Assembly: GCA_021443045.1 (NCBI GenBank)
Contig: JABUUT010000036.1
Span: 6,818 to 19,241 of the forward strand
Reading direction: 5' to 3'
DNA length: 12,424 nucleotides
DNA from: Fibrobacteraceae bacterium
GTDB lineage: Bacteria; Fibrobacterota; Fibrobacteria; Fibrobacterales; Fibrobacteraceae
Shown here: piece after piece, positions 1 through 6,984 of the stretch
Layout: each line of letters begins with the position of its first letter
How positions within the stretch are numbered: position 1 is the stretch's first letter
Position numbers and translations under genes: made by a program
The notes under the pieces: generated by a model
What the model was told of the DNA's origin: nothing
Databases searched by the model: none
What the model saw: the letters and a program-made list of their open reading frames with translations, nothing else

Positions 1-117
1 ATTATAGACCTCTATGCCAACGGTATTACCAACGTTCATGTGTACTCCATGAACAAGCCCGACGTGGCCGAAGGCATTCTGCGCAATGTGACGGCGATTT
101 TAGGCAAGAATTTTTAG
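1..117 (+). CDS. metF: Methylenetetrahydrofolate reductase, C-terminal end (partial)
   Basis: Only the last 38 codons are present, in frame from base 1 to the TAG at 115-117; the rest lies upstream of the window. The visible tail includes LYANGITNVHVYSMNKP. It resembles the end of MetF proteins, where a Leu-rich segment ending in Gly leads into a strand of the H(F/V)Y(T/S)(L/M)N(R/K) type followed by a closing helix. MetF reduces 5,10-methylene-THF to 5-methyl-THF with a flavin cofactor in the cytoplasm and feeds methionine synthesis. The gene converges on priA with 13 bases between the stop codons and no hairpin visible there. The assignment rests on a short tail, so it is likely but not certain. 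Confidence 0.72.
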   Translation: MIDLYANGITNVHVYSMNKPDVAEGILRNVTAILGKNF

Positions 118-130
118 AGGTGCCCTAGAA

Positions 131-2179
131 TTATTCCAATTCCACTTTTATATCAACCCCAGGAGCCACACCCTTGGGGTTGTTTACTATGGGGCTTAAA
201 ATTTTACGCACCCCATTCAAGTCCTTGGTTTTAATATAAAGTTTTACCCAATGCACATTCTGCACCATGGCTATAAAGGCATCAACAGGGCCAAATACCA
301 TCAGAGACTTGTCACTGCGGCAACGACTTTCCACAAAAGACACCGTCTGCCGTAAAAGGCACTCATCCTTGCACCCCACAGATATGGACACAAGTTTACA
401 GAAGGGTGGGTAAAAAGCAGCCAAACGGTTTTCCCTTTCTAACTGGGCAAAGCCCTCATAGTCGTGGCGGATGGCAAATTGCATTACGGCATTGTTAGGG
501 TTAAGCGTTTGAATAATCACCTTTCCGCCACCCTGGGCTCGGCCTGCACGGCCTGCTGTTTGGCTCAGCAACTGGTAAAGTCTTTCGTCACCTCGAAAAT
601 CAGGAACGCCCAAACTGCTATCGGCCCCCACAACTCCCACCAGCTGAACCCCAGGAAAGTCATGGCCCTTCGCCACCATCTGGGTGCCTAGCAAAATGTT
701 GTACTCCCGATTGCGAAAACTGTCTAAAATTTTTTCCGTGGCACCCACATTCTGGGTAGTATCCCTATCCATGCGCACAATTTTTGCACCAGGCACCCAT
801 TCCATAATTTCTTCTTCCAGTTTTTCAATGGCTCCCCCCACAAATTCGTATGTTTCACAGCCACAGGCAAAACAGGGAGAATCAACCGGATAAAGCAAAT
901 TGCAGTAATGGCAAAGTAAAGAGTGGTGCTGTTTATGATAAACTAAGGGTACATGGCACTGTTTGCAATAGAGGGTTTCACCACACTGGCCACACACACG
1001 AATCTTGGAGTAGCCTCGACGATTCATGAGCACTATGGACTGGTTTTTTGAAGCCACCGATTCTACAAGGGCATCTCGCAAAAGGGGAGAAAGCATTATG
1101 CCCTTTTGCTGGCGAACCTGCCCCATATCGACCACCTGAACTTGGGGAAGTTCCGTTGCCGTGGCTCGTTTTTTTAGTTGTAAAAGTTTTAAATGCCCAG
1201 CCTTGGCATTGTGGTAGGTTTCAAGTGATGGAGTGGCCGACCCCAAAACCACCATGGCACCATACTTGTGGGCTATGTGAAAAGCCAATTCCCTGGTGTG
1301 GTAGCGAGGTGATGGATCCTGTTGTTTAAAGGAGCCGTCGTGCTCTTCGTCTAAAATAACCAAATCAAAATCAAAGGGCGACAAAATGGCACTGCGGGTA
1401 CCTAAAACAACCCTAGCTTCACCTTTTAACACTGATACATAAGCCGCTCGTTTTTGAGGGGCCGAAAGGGCGGAGTGGAGAACCTGCACGCCCACTTGCA
1501 AATAATCTTCGAATCGTTTGGATGTCTGGGGCGTTAAGCCAATTTCGGGTACAAGAATCAATACTTTTTTGCCCTGTTTCAGAGCTTCAAAAGTGAGTTC
1601 CTGATAAACTCGAGTTTTTCCAGACCCAGTAACCCCATGAAGCAGCACCCCCCTAAAGCCAGGCTTAGCCAATTCTTCCATCATGGAATCAAGAACATTC
1701 CTCTGTTCTTCCGTTAGCGCAGGACCCTGGGGGTTCGTTGGTAATTTATCTGTATTATCAACATTATTCAAGCTATTTTCTGCTACGAGTACATCTAAAA
1801 ATTTTTCAAAGTCTGCTGGCCAAAAAACATCTAGCGACTTCATGGGAGTGCTCATGTAATACCGAGAAACCCATTCCAAAATTTCCATGTACCGTTCACT
1901 AAAGCAGTAGCCGGACTGGTGGGGGTAGGCGCACCGAACATCAAAGGCCGGACGGTCTTTTAGCACCCTTGACACTACCGCCAGAGAAGGTTTTTTTCGA
2001 GTGGCCAACTGAATCCAAACTACGCTTCCCCTGTTTACAGGGGCGCTTTGGGAAACGCCGTAAGTAAATACGCTGGGGGCACCAGGAATGTACACTTCAC
2101 AAAACAAATTAAGGGCAGAAGCCTTAAATTTGGCCTTTACCTCTTCCGGTGCCGATGTTTTTGGGATTCTTTTTGCCAT
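131..2179 (-). CDS. priA: Primosomal protein N' (replication restart helicase PriA)
   Basis: PriA is a 3'-5' DNA helicase that recognises stalled forks and reloads the replisome. The 682-residue length is typical. Residues about 25-130 form the DNA-binding part. The superfamily 2 helicase core follows: Walker A GVTGSGKT at 182-189, DEEH at 277-280, GSATPS at 313-318, and motif VI with QTAGRAGR at 540-547. The zinc-binding insertion is intact, with eight cysteines at 396, 399, 405, 408, 423, 426, 436 and 439. The C-terminal part carries the AFYPPF signature near 588-593. The ATG at 2179 has no clear Shine-Dalgarno sequence; about 25 residues precede the usual N-terminal strand, so a later start is possible. 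The gene is divergent from the DUF349 gene and convergent with metF. All motifs that I checked are present, so it should be functional. Confidence 0.97.
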   Translation of the reverse strand: MAKRIPKTSAPEEVKAKFKASALNLFCEVYIPGAPSVFTYGVSQSAPVNRGSVVWIQLATRKKPSLAVVSRVLKDRPAFDVRCAYPHQSGYCFSERYMEILEWVSRYYMSTPMKSLDVFWPADFEKFLDVLVAENSLNNVDNTDKLPTNPQGPALTEEQRNVLDSMMEELAKPGFRGVLLHGVTGSGKTRVYQELTFEALKQGKKVLILVPEIGLTPQTSKRFEDYLQVGVQVLHSALSAPQKRAAYVSVLKGEARVVLGTRSAILSPFDFDLVILDEEHDGSFKQQDPSPRYHTRELAFHIAHKYGAMVVLGSATPSLETYHNAKAGHLKLLQLKKRATATELPQVQVVDMGQVRQQKGIMLSPLLRDALVESVASKNQSIVLMNRRGYSKIRVCGQCGETLYCKQCHVPLVYHKQHHSLLCHYCNLLYPVDSPCFACGCETYEFVGGAIEKLEEEIMEWVPGAKIVRMDRDTTQNVGATEKILDSFRNREYNILLGTQMVAKGHDFPGVQLVGVVGADSSLGVPDFRGDERLYQLLSQTAGRAGRAQGGGKVIIQTLNPNNAVMQFAIRHDYEGFAQLERENRLAAFYPPFCKLVSISVGCKDECLLRQTVSFVESRCRSDKSLMVFGPVDAFIAMVQNVHWVKLYIKTKDLNGVRKILSPIVNNPKGVAPGVDIKVELE

Positions 2180-2192
2180 TACGAGTAAAAAA

Positions 2193-2273
2193 ATAGCATA
2201 AATGAATAAAAAAATCCCTATAAAAGAGCAATAAAAAAAATTTTTTTGAAATCTTTTAGTTAGATTATGCTAT
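2193..2273. promoter_or_regulatory. Divergent promoter region of priA and the DUF349 gene
   Basis: The 133-base gap between the two start codons is very AT-rich, with an A8-T7 block at 2233-2247. The nonamer ATAGCATAA at 2193-2201 recurs inverted as TTATGCTAT at 2265-2273, so each gene has TATGCT reading toward it about where a -10 element could lie. On the plus strand, TTGAAA at 2246-2251 is a possible -35; its spacing to TATGCT is short at 14 bases, and to TATACA at 2271-2276 long at 19. On the minus strand, TTGCTC (complement of 2226-2231) lies 17 bases from TATTCA (complement of 2203-2208). The exact promoters are uncertain. The repeat could instead be an operator for one regulator acting on both genes. 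Confidence 0.4.
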
Positions 2274-2278
2274 ACAAC

Positions 2279-2292
2279 TTCCCGGAAGGGAA
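2279..2292 (+). other. 5'-leader hairpin with a GNRA-type tetraloop
   Basis: TTCCC at 2279-2283 pairs with GGGAA at 2288-2292 around the loop GGAA, which fits the GNRA consensus. It sits about where transcription from the candidate promoter would begin and 11 bases before the Shine-Dalgarno sequence. It may protect the 5' end of the mRNA. It is short enough to arise by chance. Confidence 0.35.
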
Positions 2293-2302
2293 CACTACCT
2301 GT

Positions 2303-2306
2303 GGAG
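2303..2306 (+). promoter_or_regulatory. Ribosome binding site of the DUF349 gene
   Basis: GGAG lies six bases before the ATG at 2313, a normal Shine-Dalgarno arrangement that supports this start. Confidence 0.6.
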
Positions 2307-2312
2307 TAATTT

Positions 2313-5207
2313 ATGAGCTTATTGGACGCATTTAAACCGAAGTGGCAAAATTCCAACCCCGAAACCCGCCTAAACGCAGTTAACGAGCTGGACATTCGCG
2401 ATCAAGAAAAAATTGAACGCATTGCACTCTCCGATGATGATAAGGATGTAAGAGCGGCAGCTGTTAAAAAGCTGGCACTTATACAAACACTCTCAAGCAT
2501 TTCAAAAAATGATGCCGATGCTAGCGTCCGTCGTTTGGCCGAAAACCGTTACTACGAAGAAGTTGTAAAAAAACTAAAGGATTTTCGTGAACCTGCCAAC
2601 GCAGAAACCCACTCCTACCTGGACCAAATCAAAGATAGCCGCTACGCTGAAGATTTGGTAAAAAACATGAAGTCCTCGGAGCTTCGTCTTGAGCTAATTC
2701 AAAAATGCTCCAAGATTAACCTTTTGGCTTACGCCGCCAACAAAGACAACAAGGAAGAAATTGCCAAAGCTGCTGTTGCCAAGATTGACACGGAAGCTTC
2801 CCTGCAAGACATAGCCAAGAATTCCAAGCACAACTCCGTTCGCAAAATAGCCAAGGACAAGCTGAATGCCATAGAAAAGTCCAAGGACAATGGTCAAAAA
2901 GAGGCCGCCCTTCTCTTTAGCAAGCGGGAAGCTCTTATTCAGCAAGCCCATAGCCTTGCCGCCAGCAAAACTCCTCTTGAAGTTAAGGCACAATTTGAAG
3001 CCTTAATGGAAGAAGCGTCTAAACTGGGCATGGGACCAGCCCAAGATAGCTTGAACGAGATTTACGCTAGCTTTATAAAGTTCTGTGGAGAAGCTGCTGC
3101 AGAACAGATTGCAGCTCAAAAGGCAGCTGCGGAAAAGGCTGAGACCATAGCCCGTCTCACAGCCGAACTTGACGAGCTGGAATCTATTATCGATGGTGAC
3201 CAGTTTAACGAAAGAGAAGAGCGCATTCAAGAAATTGTAGAAGAATGGCAAGCCAAGAAAAACGTTATGGAAGCTCCAGCTGTAAAGCGTTTTACCTTGG
3301 CCACCATCCGCATTGCCGAAAAGAAACAAACCGTTCCAGCAGTGGAAGTCGACGAAAACACTCCAGAAGATTCTATTCGTCCTAGTTTGCTGGAACGCCT
3401 TCAAGCTTTGGCCGAATCGGAAGCCAGCGATATGACAGAACGTCATCTTCGCGCCATTGTTCGCGAATGGGAAAAGCTTCCTCTTCTCGAAGGCGCCGAC
3501 CCCATTCTCCAGTCTTACAATTCTTTCCGCAATACACTCAGCGAAAAGATTAAGGCGTTCAATGAAACGGCCCAAAAGATTGTGGAAGAAAATTCCGTTA
3601 AGCTCCGCGGAATCATAGACAGAATCAAGGCTATCAACGAAAACGAAAACTTTAAGGATATCAACAAGTCCCTTCGCGAAGCCTTTATCGAATGGAAGAA
3701 TATTGTTGGAGAACAAAAGTTCAAGTACCACGACTTGTGGCAAGAATATAAAGAAGCCACTTCCCGTTTCCAAGAAATGCAGCAGTGGGAGTCTTGGCAC
3801 AACGAAAAAGACAGAGACACCATTTTGGAAGAAATGGATGCTCTTTCCAAAGAGACGGGAAGCGCAGACGTTCTTAGCAAGTTAAAGGAACTTTCTAACA
3901 AGTGGCGCGAAATTGGCCCTGTATCTTCTACCAAATTCCAAGAATACAAAGACAAGTTCCAAGCACTCTTTGAAAAGGTTCGGGAAAATTGTGCTTCCTT
4001 TATAGAAGAGCAAAATGCAGAGCGCCTTAAGAACCTGACCAGCAAAGAAGAACTTTGCCAAAAGGCCGAAGAGCTTGTGGCCAACGCAGAAATTTTCTGG
4101 AAAGACAAGCTAAAGGCTATGCAAGAAATCCAGGAATCCTGGAAGAACATTGGCATGGTTCCTAAAGAAAACATTGCCGCTCTCATGGAACGCTTTAAGG
4201 CTGCCACCAACGCCTTCTATGCCCAACACAAGGAAAACCTTCAAAAGGAAGATGAAGTTCGCGAAAGCAACTACCAAAAGAAGGTAGCCCTCTGTGAAGA
4301 AGCGGAAGCTATCAAGGATTCCACAGACTGGAACACAATTTCGAACAAGTTTAAACAGTTGCAGGAAGCCTGGAAAAAATCGGGCCCCGTTCCCAAGGCC
4401 AAGTCTGAAGAAATTTGGACACGTTTCCGTACTGCATGCGATGCCTTCTTTGAAAAGAAGCGCGCCCACTTTGAAGAAATGGACGCCGACAAAAAGAAGA
4501 ACCTGGATTTGAAGACAGCCATTTGCGAAAAGCTGGAAGCCATTGACTTAAACAATATTACAGCCGAGGTGATTGAAACCGTAAAGGGAATTCAGGCCCA
4601 GTGGGAAACCATTGGAATGATCCCTAAAGAACATGTGGAAACCATTTTTGATCGCTACAGCACGGTAATAAATCAGTTCCTTTCTCGTGTTGCCGAAACA
4701 GATGAAAACCTTCGGAAGCAATTGGAAGAAGTAAAAACCAAGAAGCAAGAAATTATTGACAAAATTCGTCAATTTGCGGAATCCGCAGGTTCTAACCAGT
4801 TGGCTGATGCCGTTCGTGCTTTGCAGCAAGACTGGCGCGCCCTAGGCTCTTGTGGTGTAGACGATTTGCTCATCTACAAAGCATACCGCGAAGCCTGCGA
4901 CGACTTCTTTACACGCCGCCGCGACCAATTGGACATTCAGGAACAGGCTCGCCAGAACAACCTTCAAAAGAAACTGTTGCTCTGTGAACAGGCCGAAGAC
5001 CTTTTGACCGAGTTAAACGAAGAAACGGCCGGCAGAGCCATGAACGAAGTAAAGAACCTTCGTCGTTTGTGGAAAGAAGTTGGCGCTGTTCCTCGCAGCG
5101 AATCTGAAAAGGTATGGCAGCGCTTTAACACAGCCTGTGACAAAGTTTTTGCTGTAGGCCGCCCCAAGCAGCCGGAACAACCAGCAACAGAAACTACCGA
5201 AGCCTAA
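2313..5207 (+). CDS. DUF349 repeat protein with HEAT-like N-terminus
   Basis: This is a 964-residue acidic/basic helical protein without signal peptide or membrane segment, presumably cytoplasmic. Residues about 15-190 look like degenerate HEAT-type helical pairs (for example DKDVRAAAVKKLA). Residues 260-285 are Ala/Glu-rich and probably coiled coil. From about 290 on, a roughly 77-residue unit repeats nine times, each anchored by a Trp at 312, 386, 461, 531, 610, 687, 764, 841 and 920. The best copies read W-(K/R)-x-(I/V/S)-G-x-(V/I)-P followed by a (W/F)-x-(R)-(F/Y)-(R/N)-x-A-C-D-x-F-F-like helix, the DUF349 (PF03993) signature. The first two copies are degenerate. The family's molecular role is, to my knowledge, not established; a scaffold or nucleic-acid/protein-binding role would be a guess. 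It has a GGAG ribosome site, its own divergent promoter and its own terminator, so it is probably monocistronic. Confidence 0.9.
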   Translation: MSLLDAFKPKWQNSNPETRLNAVNELDIRDQEKIERIALSDDDKDVRAAAVKKLALIQTLSSISKNDADASVRRLAENRYYEEVVKKLKDFREPANAETHSYLDQIKDSRYAEDLVKNMKSSELRLELIQKCSKINLLAYAANKDNKEEIAKAAVAKIDTEASLQDIAKNSKHNSVRKIAKDKLNAIEKSKDNGQKEAALLFSKREALIQQAHSLAASKTPLEVKAQFEALMEEASKLGMGPAQDSLNEIYASFIKFCGEAAAEQIAAQKAAAEKAETIARLTAELDELESIIDGDQFNEREERIQEIVEEWQAKKNVMEAPAVKRFTLATIRIAEKKQTVPAVEVDENTPEDSIRPSLLERLQALAESEASDMTERHLRAIVREWEKLPLLEGADPILQSYNSFRNTLSEKIKAFNETAQKIVEENSVKLRGIIDRIKAINENENFKDINKSLREAFIEWKNIVGEQKFKYHDLWQEYKEATSRFQEMQQWESWHNEKDRDTILEEMDALSKETGSADVLSKLKELSNKWREIGPVSSTKFQEYKDKFQALFEKVRENCASFIEEQNAERLKNLTSKEELCQKAEELVANAEIFWKDKLKAMQEIQESWKNIGMVPKENIAALMERFKAATNAFYAQHKENLQKEDEVRESNYQKKVALCEEAEAIKDSTDWNTISNKFKQLQEAWKKSGPVPKAKSEEIWTRFRTACDAFFEKKRAHFEEMDADKKKNLDLKTAICEKLEAIDLNNITAEVIETVKGIQAQWETIGMIPKEHVETIFDRYSTVINQFLSRVAETDENLRKQLEEVKTKKQEIIDKIRQFAESAGSNQLADAVRALQQDWRALGSCGVDDLLIYKAYREACDDFFTRRRDQLDIQEQARQNNLQKKLLLCEQAEDLLTELNEETAGRAMNEVKNLRRLWKEVGAVPRSESEKVWQRFNTACDKVFAVGRPKQPEQPATETTEA

Positions 5208-5222
5208 TCGGAACAAGACCTT

Positions 5223-5255
5223 AAAAAACGAATGCCGAATGGCATTCGTTTTTTT
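5223..5255 (+). terminator. Intrinsic terminator after the DUF349 gene
   Basis: A perfect 14-base inverted repeat pairs 5223-5236 with 5241-5254 around the loop GAAT. The GC-containing core CGAATGCC/GGCATTCG is flanked by A6 on the left and T7 (5249-5255) on the right. It starts 15 bases after the stop codon. The A tract upstream means that it could also stop transcription arriving from the other strand. Confidence 0.92.
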
Positions 5256-5270
5256 ATCTTTGGTTTTGAT

Positions 5271-6230
5271 ATGTATCCTCCTTGGACTACCATAGACGAA
5301 GCGGCTCGTCTACTAAAAAGTGGCGAAGTTGTAGCCATACCTACCGAAACGGTGTATGGCCTGGCAGGCAACGCCTTTGATCCAAATTCCTTAGCCAAAA
5401 TTTTTGCTGCCAAGGAAAGGCCCACCTTCGACCCTTTGATTGTGCATATCTGCGACATAAGCCAAATGTCCGAAGTGGCCCAGAATATTCCAGAAGAGGC
5501 CTACGCCCTCGCCAAAATGTATTGGCCAGGCCCCATGACACTGATTTTGCCAAAAAAAGATATTATTCCCGATCTTTGTACCAGCGCTCTTCCCACCGTC
5601 GCTGTGCGTTTTCCTAGCCATCCTGTGGCCCAGGAAATTATTTGGAAAGCGGGAGTGCCCCTGGCGGCCCCCAGTGCCAATTTGTTTAAGCATGTAAGCC
5701 CAACCAGCGCAGAACATGTGGCAAATCAGCTGGCTGGCAGAATTTCGGGAATTGTGGATGGGGGGCCCTGCGCCGTTGGCGTAGAAAGCACCATCATCTC
5801 TTTGGTGGCTGAAGTTCCTACGGTGCTTAGGCCAGGGGCCGTTACCCCCGAAATGATAGAAAAGGTGCTGGGAAGAGTGGCTATAAAAGAATCAACCTCC
5901 AAGCCAGGAGAGCCTATGGCAGCACCGGGACAAATGGATACCCACTACCGGCCTCAAGTTCCCCTGTACTATGGCGTAGTTCCTGCCGGTACCCCGCTGC
6001 CAGCCAACGCCGTTCGCATTGCTTTTGGCAACCAAAAAGGGCCCATTCCCGCCACGCTTAATTTATCAGAATCAGGGAACCTTACAGAAGCCACTTCCAA
6101 TTTGTACGCCTTTATGCACGATTTGGACAATCCCCAGTACAGCCTTATTTTAGTGGACCCCATTCCCAATGTGGGGGTGGGCATGGCCATCAACGACCGT
6201 TTAAAACGGGCCAGCATCAAGAAAATCTAA
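5271..6230 (+). CDS. tsaC2 (sua5): Threonylcarbamoyl-AMP synthase, Sua5/YwlC type
   Basis: Makes threonylcarbamoyl-AMP from threonine, bicarbonate and ATP, the first step of N6-threonylcarbamoyladenosine (t6A37) in ANN-decoding tRNAs. Counting from the ATG at 5271 (319 residues), the YrdC domain spans about 1-200, with PTETVYGLA at 24-32, the K-x-R pair K48/R50, and SAN at 135-137. A linker with PGQMDTHYRP follows, the usual Sua5 signature, then a short C-terminal Sua5 domain ending in GVGMAINDRLKRAS. An earlier in-frame ATG at 5232 lies inside the terminator stem and would add 13 residues (MPNGIRFF...) not expected in the family, so 5271 is preferred, although neither start has a good Shine-Dalgarno sequence. 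The TAA overlaps the stop of the convergent dipeptidase gene by four bases. How it is transcribed past the terminator is unclear. Confidence 0.95.
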   Translation: MYPPWTTIDEAARLLKSGEVVAIPTETVYGLAGNAFDPNSLAKIFAAKERPTFDPLIVHICDISQMSEVAQNIPEEAYALAKMYWPGPMTLILPKKDIIPDLCTSALPTVAVRFPSHPVAQEIIWKAGVPLAAPSANLFKHVSPTSAEHVANQLAGRISGIVDGGPCAVGVESTIISLVAEVPTVLRPGAVTPEMIEKVLGRVAIKESTSKPGEPMAAPGQMDTHYRPQVPLYYGVVPAGTPLPANAVRIAFGNQKGPIPATLNLSESGNLTEATSNLYAFMHDLDNPQYSLILVDPIPNVGVGMAINDRLKRASIKKI

Positions 6231-6973
6231 AATTCAAATTTAGGGTAGTTTTCCCGAACAAATTTTGAAGGGAATGCATTAAAATGCCACCACTCACTGG
6301 GTAAAAGAGACCACCCCGCCTTTTTCATAATGGAGCGCAACTTGTTTCGATTGTCCACTTGGGTTTGCGACAGTCTTCCCGACTTTAACCCATCCTCCTC
6401 CCCCACAGACCCAGCAACACGTTCAAAGGAATCAAAGTCCGTTCCCATGTCGAGCAAGGCCCCACTACTATCCGCCACAGTCATGTCTATAGCCAAGCCA
6501 TAGTTGTGCATTCCACCAGTAGAAGGCGAAGCAACAAAACTGGAATAGGCCGTTCCACGAACAGTACGGCGTAAAATTTCCTGGGCATAAAGAGGCCGCG
6601 AAGCATCAAAAACCACAATATGGTACCCAGGCATTTCTTTTTCCAATAAAGTAACGGCCCGTTTCAACTTGCCGTATGCATCCCTATGCAAAAAAGCACG
6701 ATGCAAACCACAGTATATGTCATGGCCGCTCACATTATCAAATGTGGCGTAACGAAGGTTCATAACCACGCCCTTCATTTTTGTGATTTCAACCAAGTTG
6801 GTATCGGCCAAAGCGTACTCCACCCACTGCCGTGCCGCCTTGCAGTAGCGCAACGGTTTTTCTGGCTTTGGAGGAACAAAAACAGAATCTTCCACAGCAG
6901 CCTGAGCCAAGGCAAAAGCCACCCACAAAGAAAGGCACAATGGGGCCATTTTACGCAACGAAACCAGAATCAT
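6227..6973 (-). CDS. Exported D-alanyl-D-alanine dipeptidase, VanX/DdpX family (peptidase M15D)
   Basis: A zinc dipeptidase expected to split D-Ala-D-Ala or related D-amino-acid dipeptides. Counting from the ATG at 6973 (248 residues), residues 1-25 form a signal peptide (RK, hydrophobic core, AQA), so the product is probably periplasmic or surface-exposed; the VanX and DdpX enzymes are cytoplasmic. The active-site set is complete: R126 in DASRP, zinc ligands H156 and D163 in MHNYGLAID, catalytic E227 and ligand H230 in EWWHF. The spacings H-x6-D and E-x2-H match VanX. DMGTDFDSF (176-184) is also a family signature. A GTG at 6985 would add four residues and overlaps the TAG of the upstream receptor gene by one base (TAGTG). 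Either start implies one operon with translational coupling. A role in wall turnover or nutrient use is more likely than vancomycin resistance, as no vanH/vanA or vanRS is present. Confidence 0.9.
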   Translation of the reverse strand: MILVSLRKMAPLCLSLWVAFALAQAAVEDSVFVPPKPEKPLRYCKAARQWVEYALADTNLVEITKMKGVVMNLRYATFDNVSGHDIYCGLHRAFLHRDAYGKLKRAVTLLEKEMPGYHIVVFDASRPLYAQEILRRTVRGTAYSSFVASPSTGGMHNYGLAIDMTVADSSGALLDMGTDFDSFERVAGSVGEEDGLKSGRLSQTQVDNRNKLRSIMKKAGWSLLPSEWWHFNAFPSKFVRENYPKFEF

Positions 6974-6984
6974 TTTAGGCACCA

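Noticed and set aside
3003..3800. Long antisense ORFs inside the DUF349 gene (265 aa at 3003-3800 and 231 aa at 3515-4210, minus strand)
   Set aside because: They are mirror images of a Lys/Glu-rich coding frame and give Phe/Leu/Ser-rich translations with no family motif. The DUF349 frame explains the region fully.
5232..5270. N-terminal extension of tsaC/sua5 from the ATG at 5232
   Set aside because: It lies in the terminator stem, lacks a ribosome site and adds 13 residues before the expected family start.
6227..6973. Vancomycin-resistance vanX
   Set aside because: No vanH, vanA or vanRS neighbours, and the protein is exported; a wall-turnover or peptide-use role fits better.
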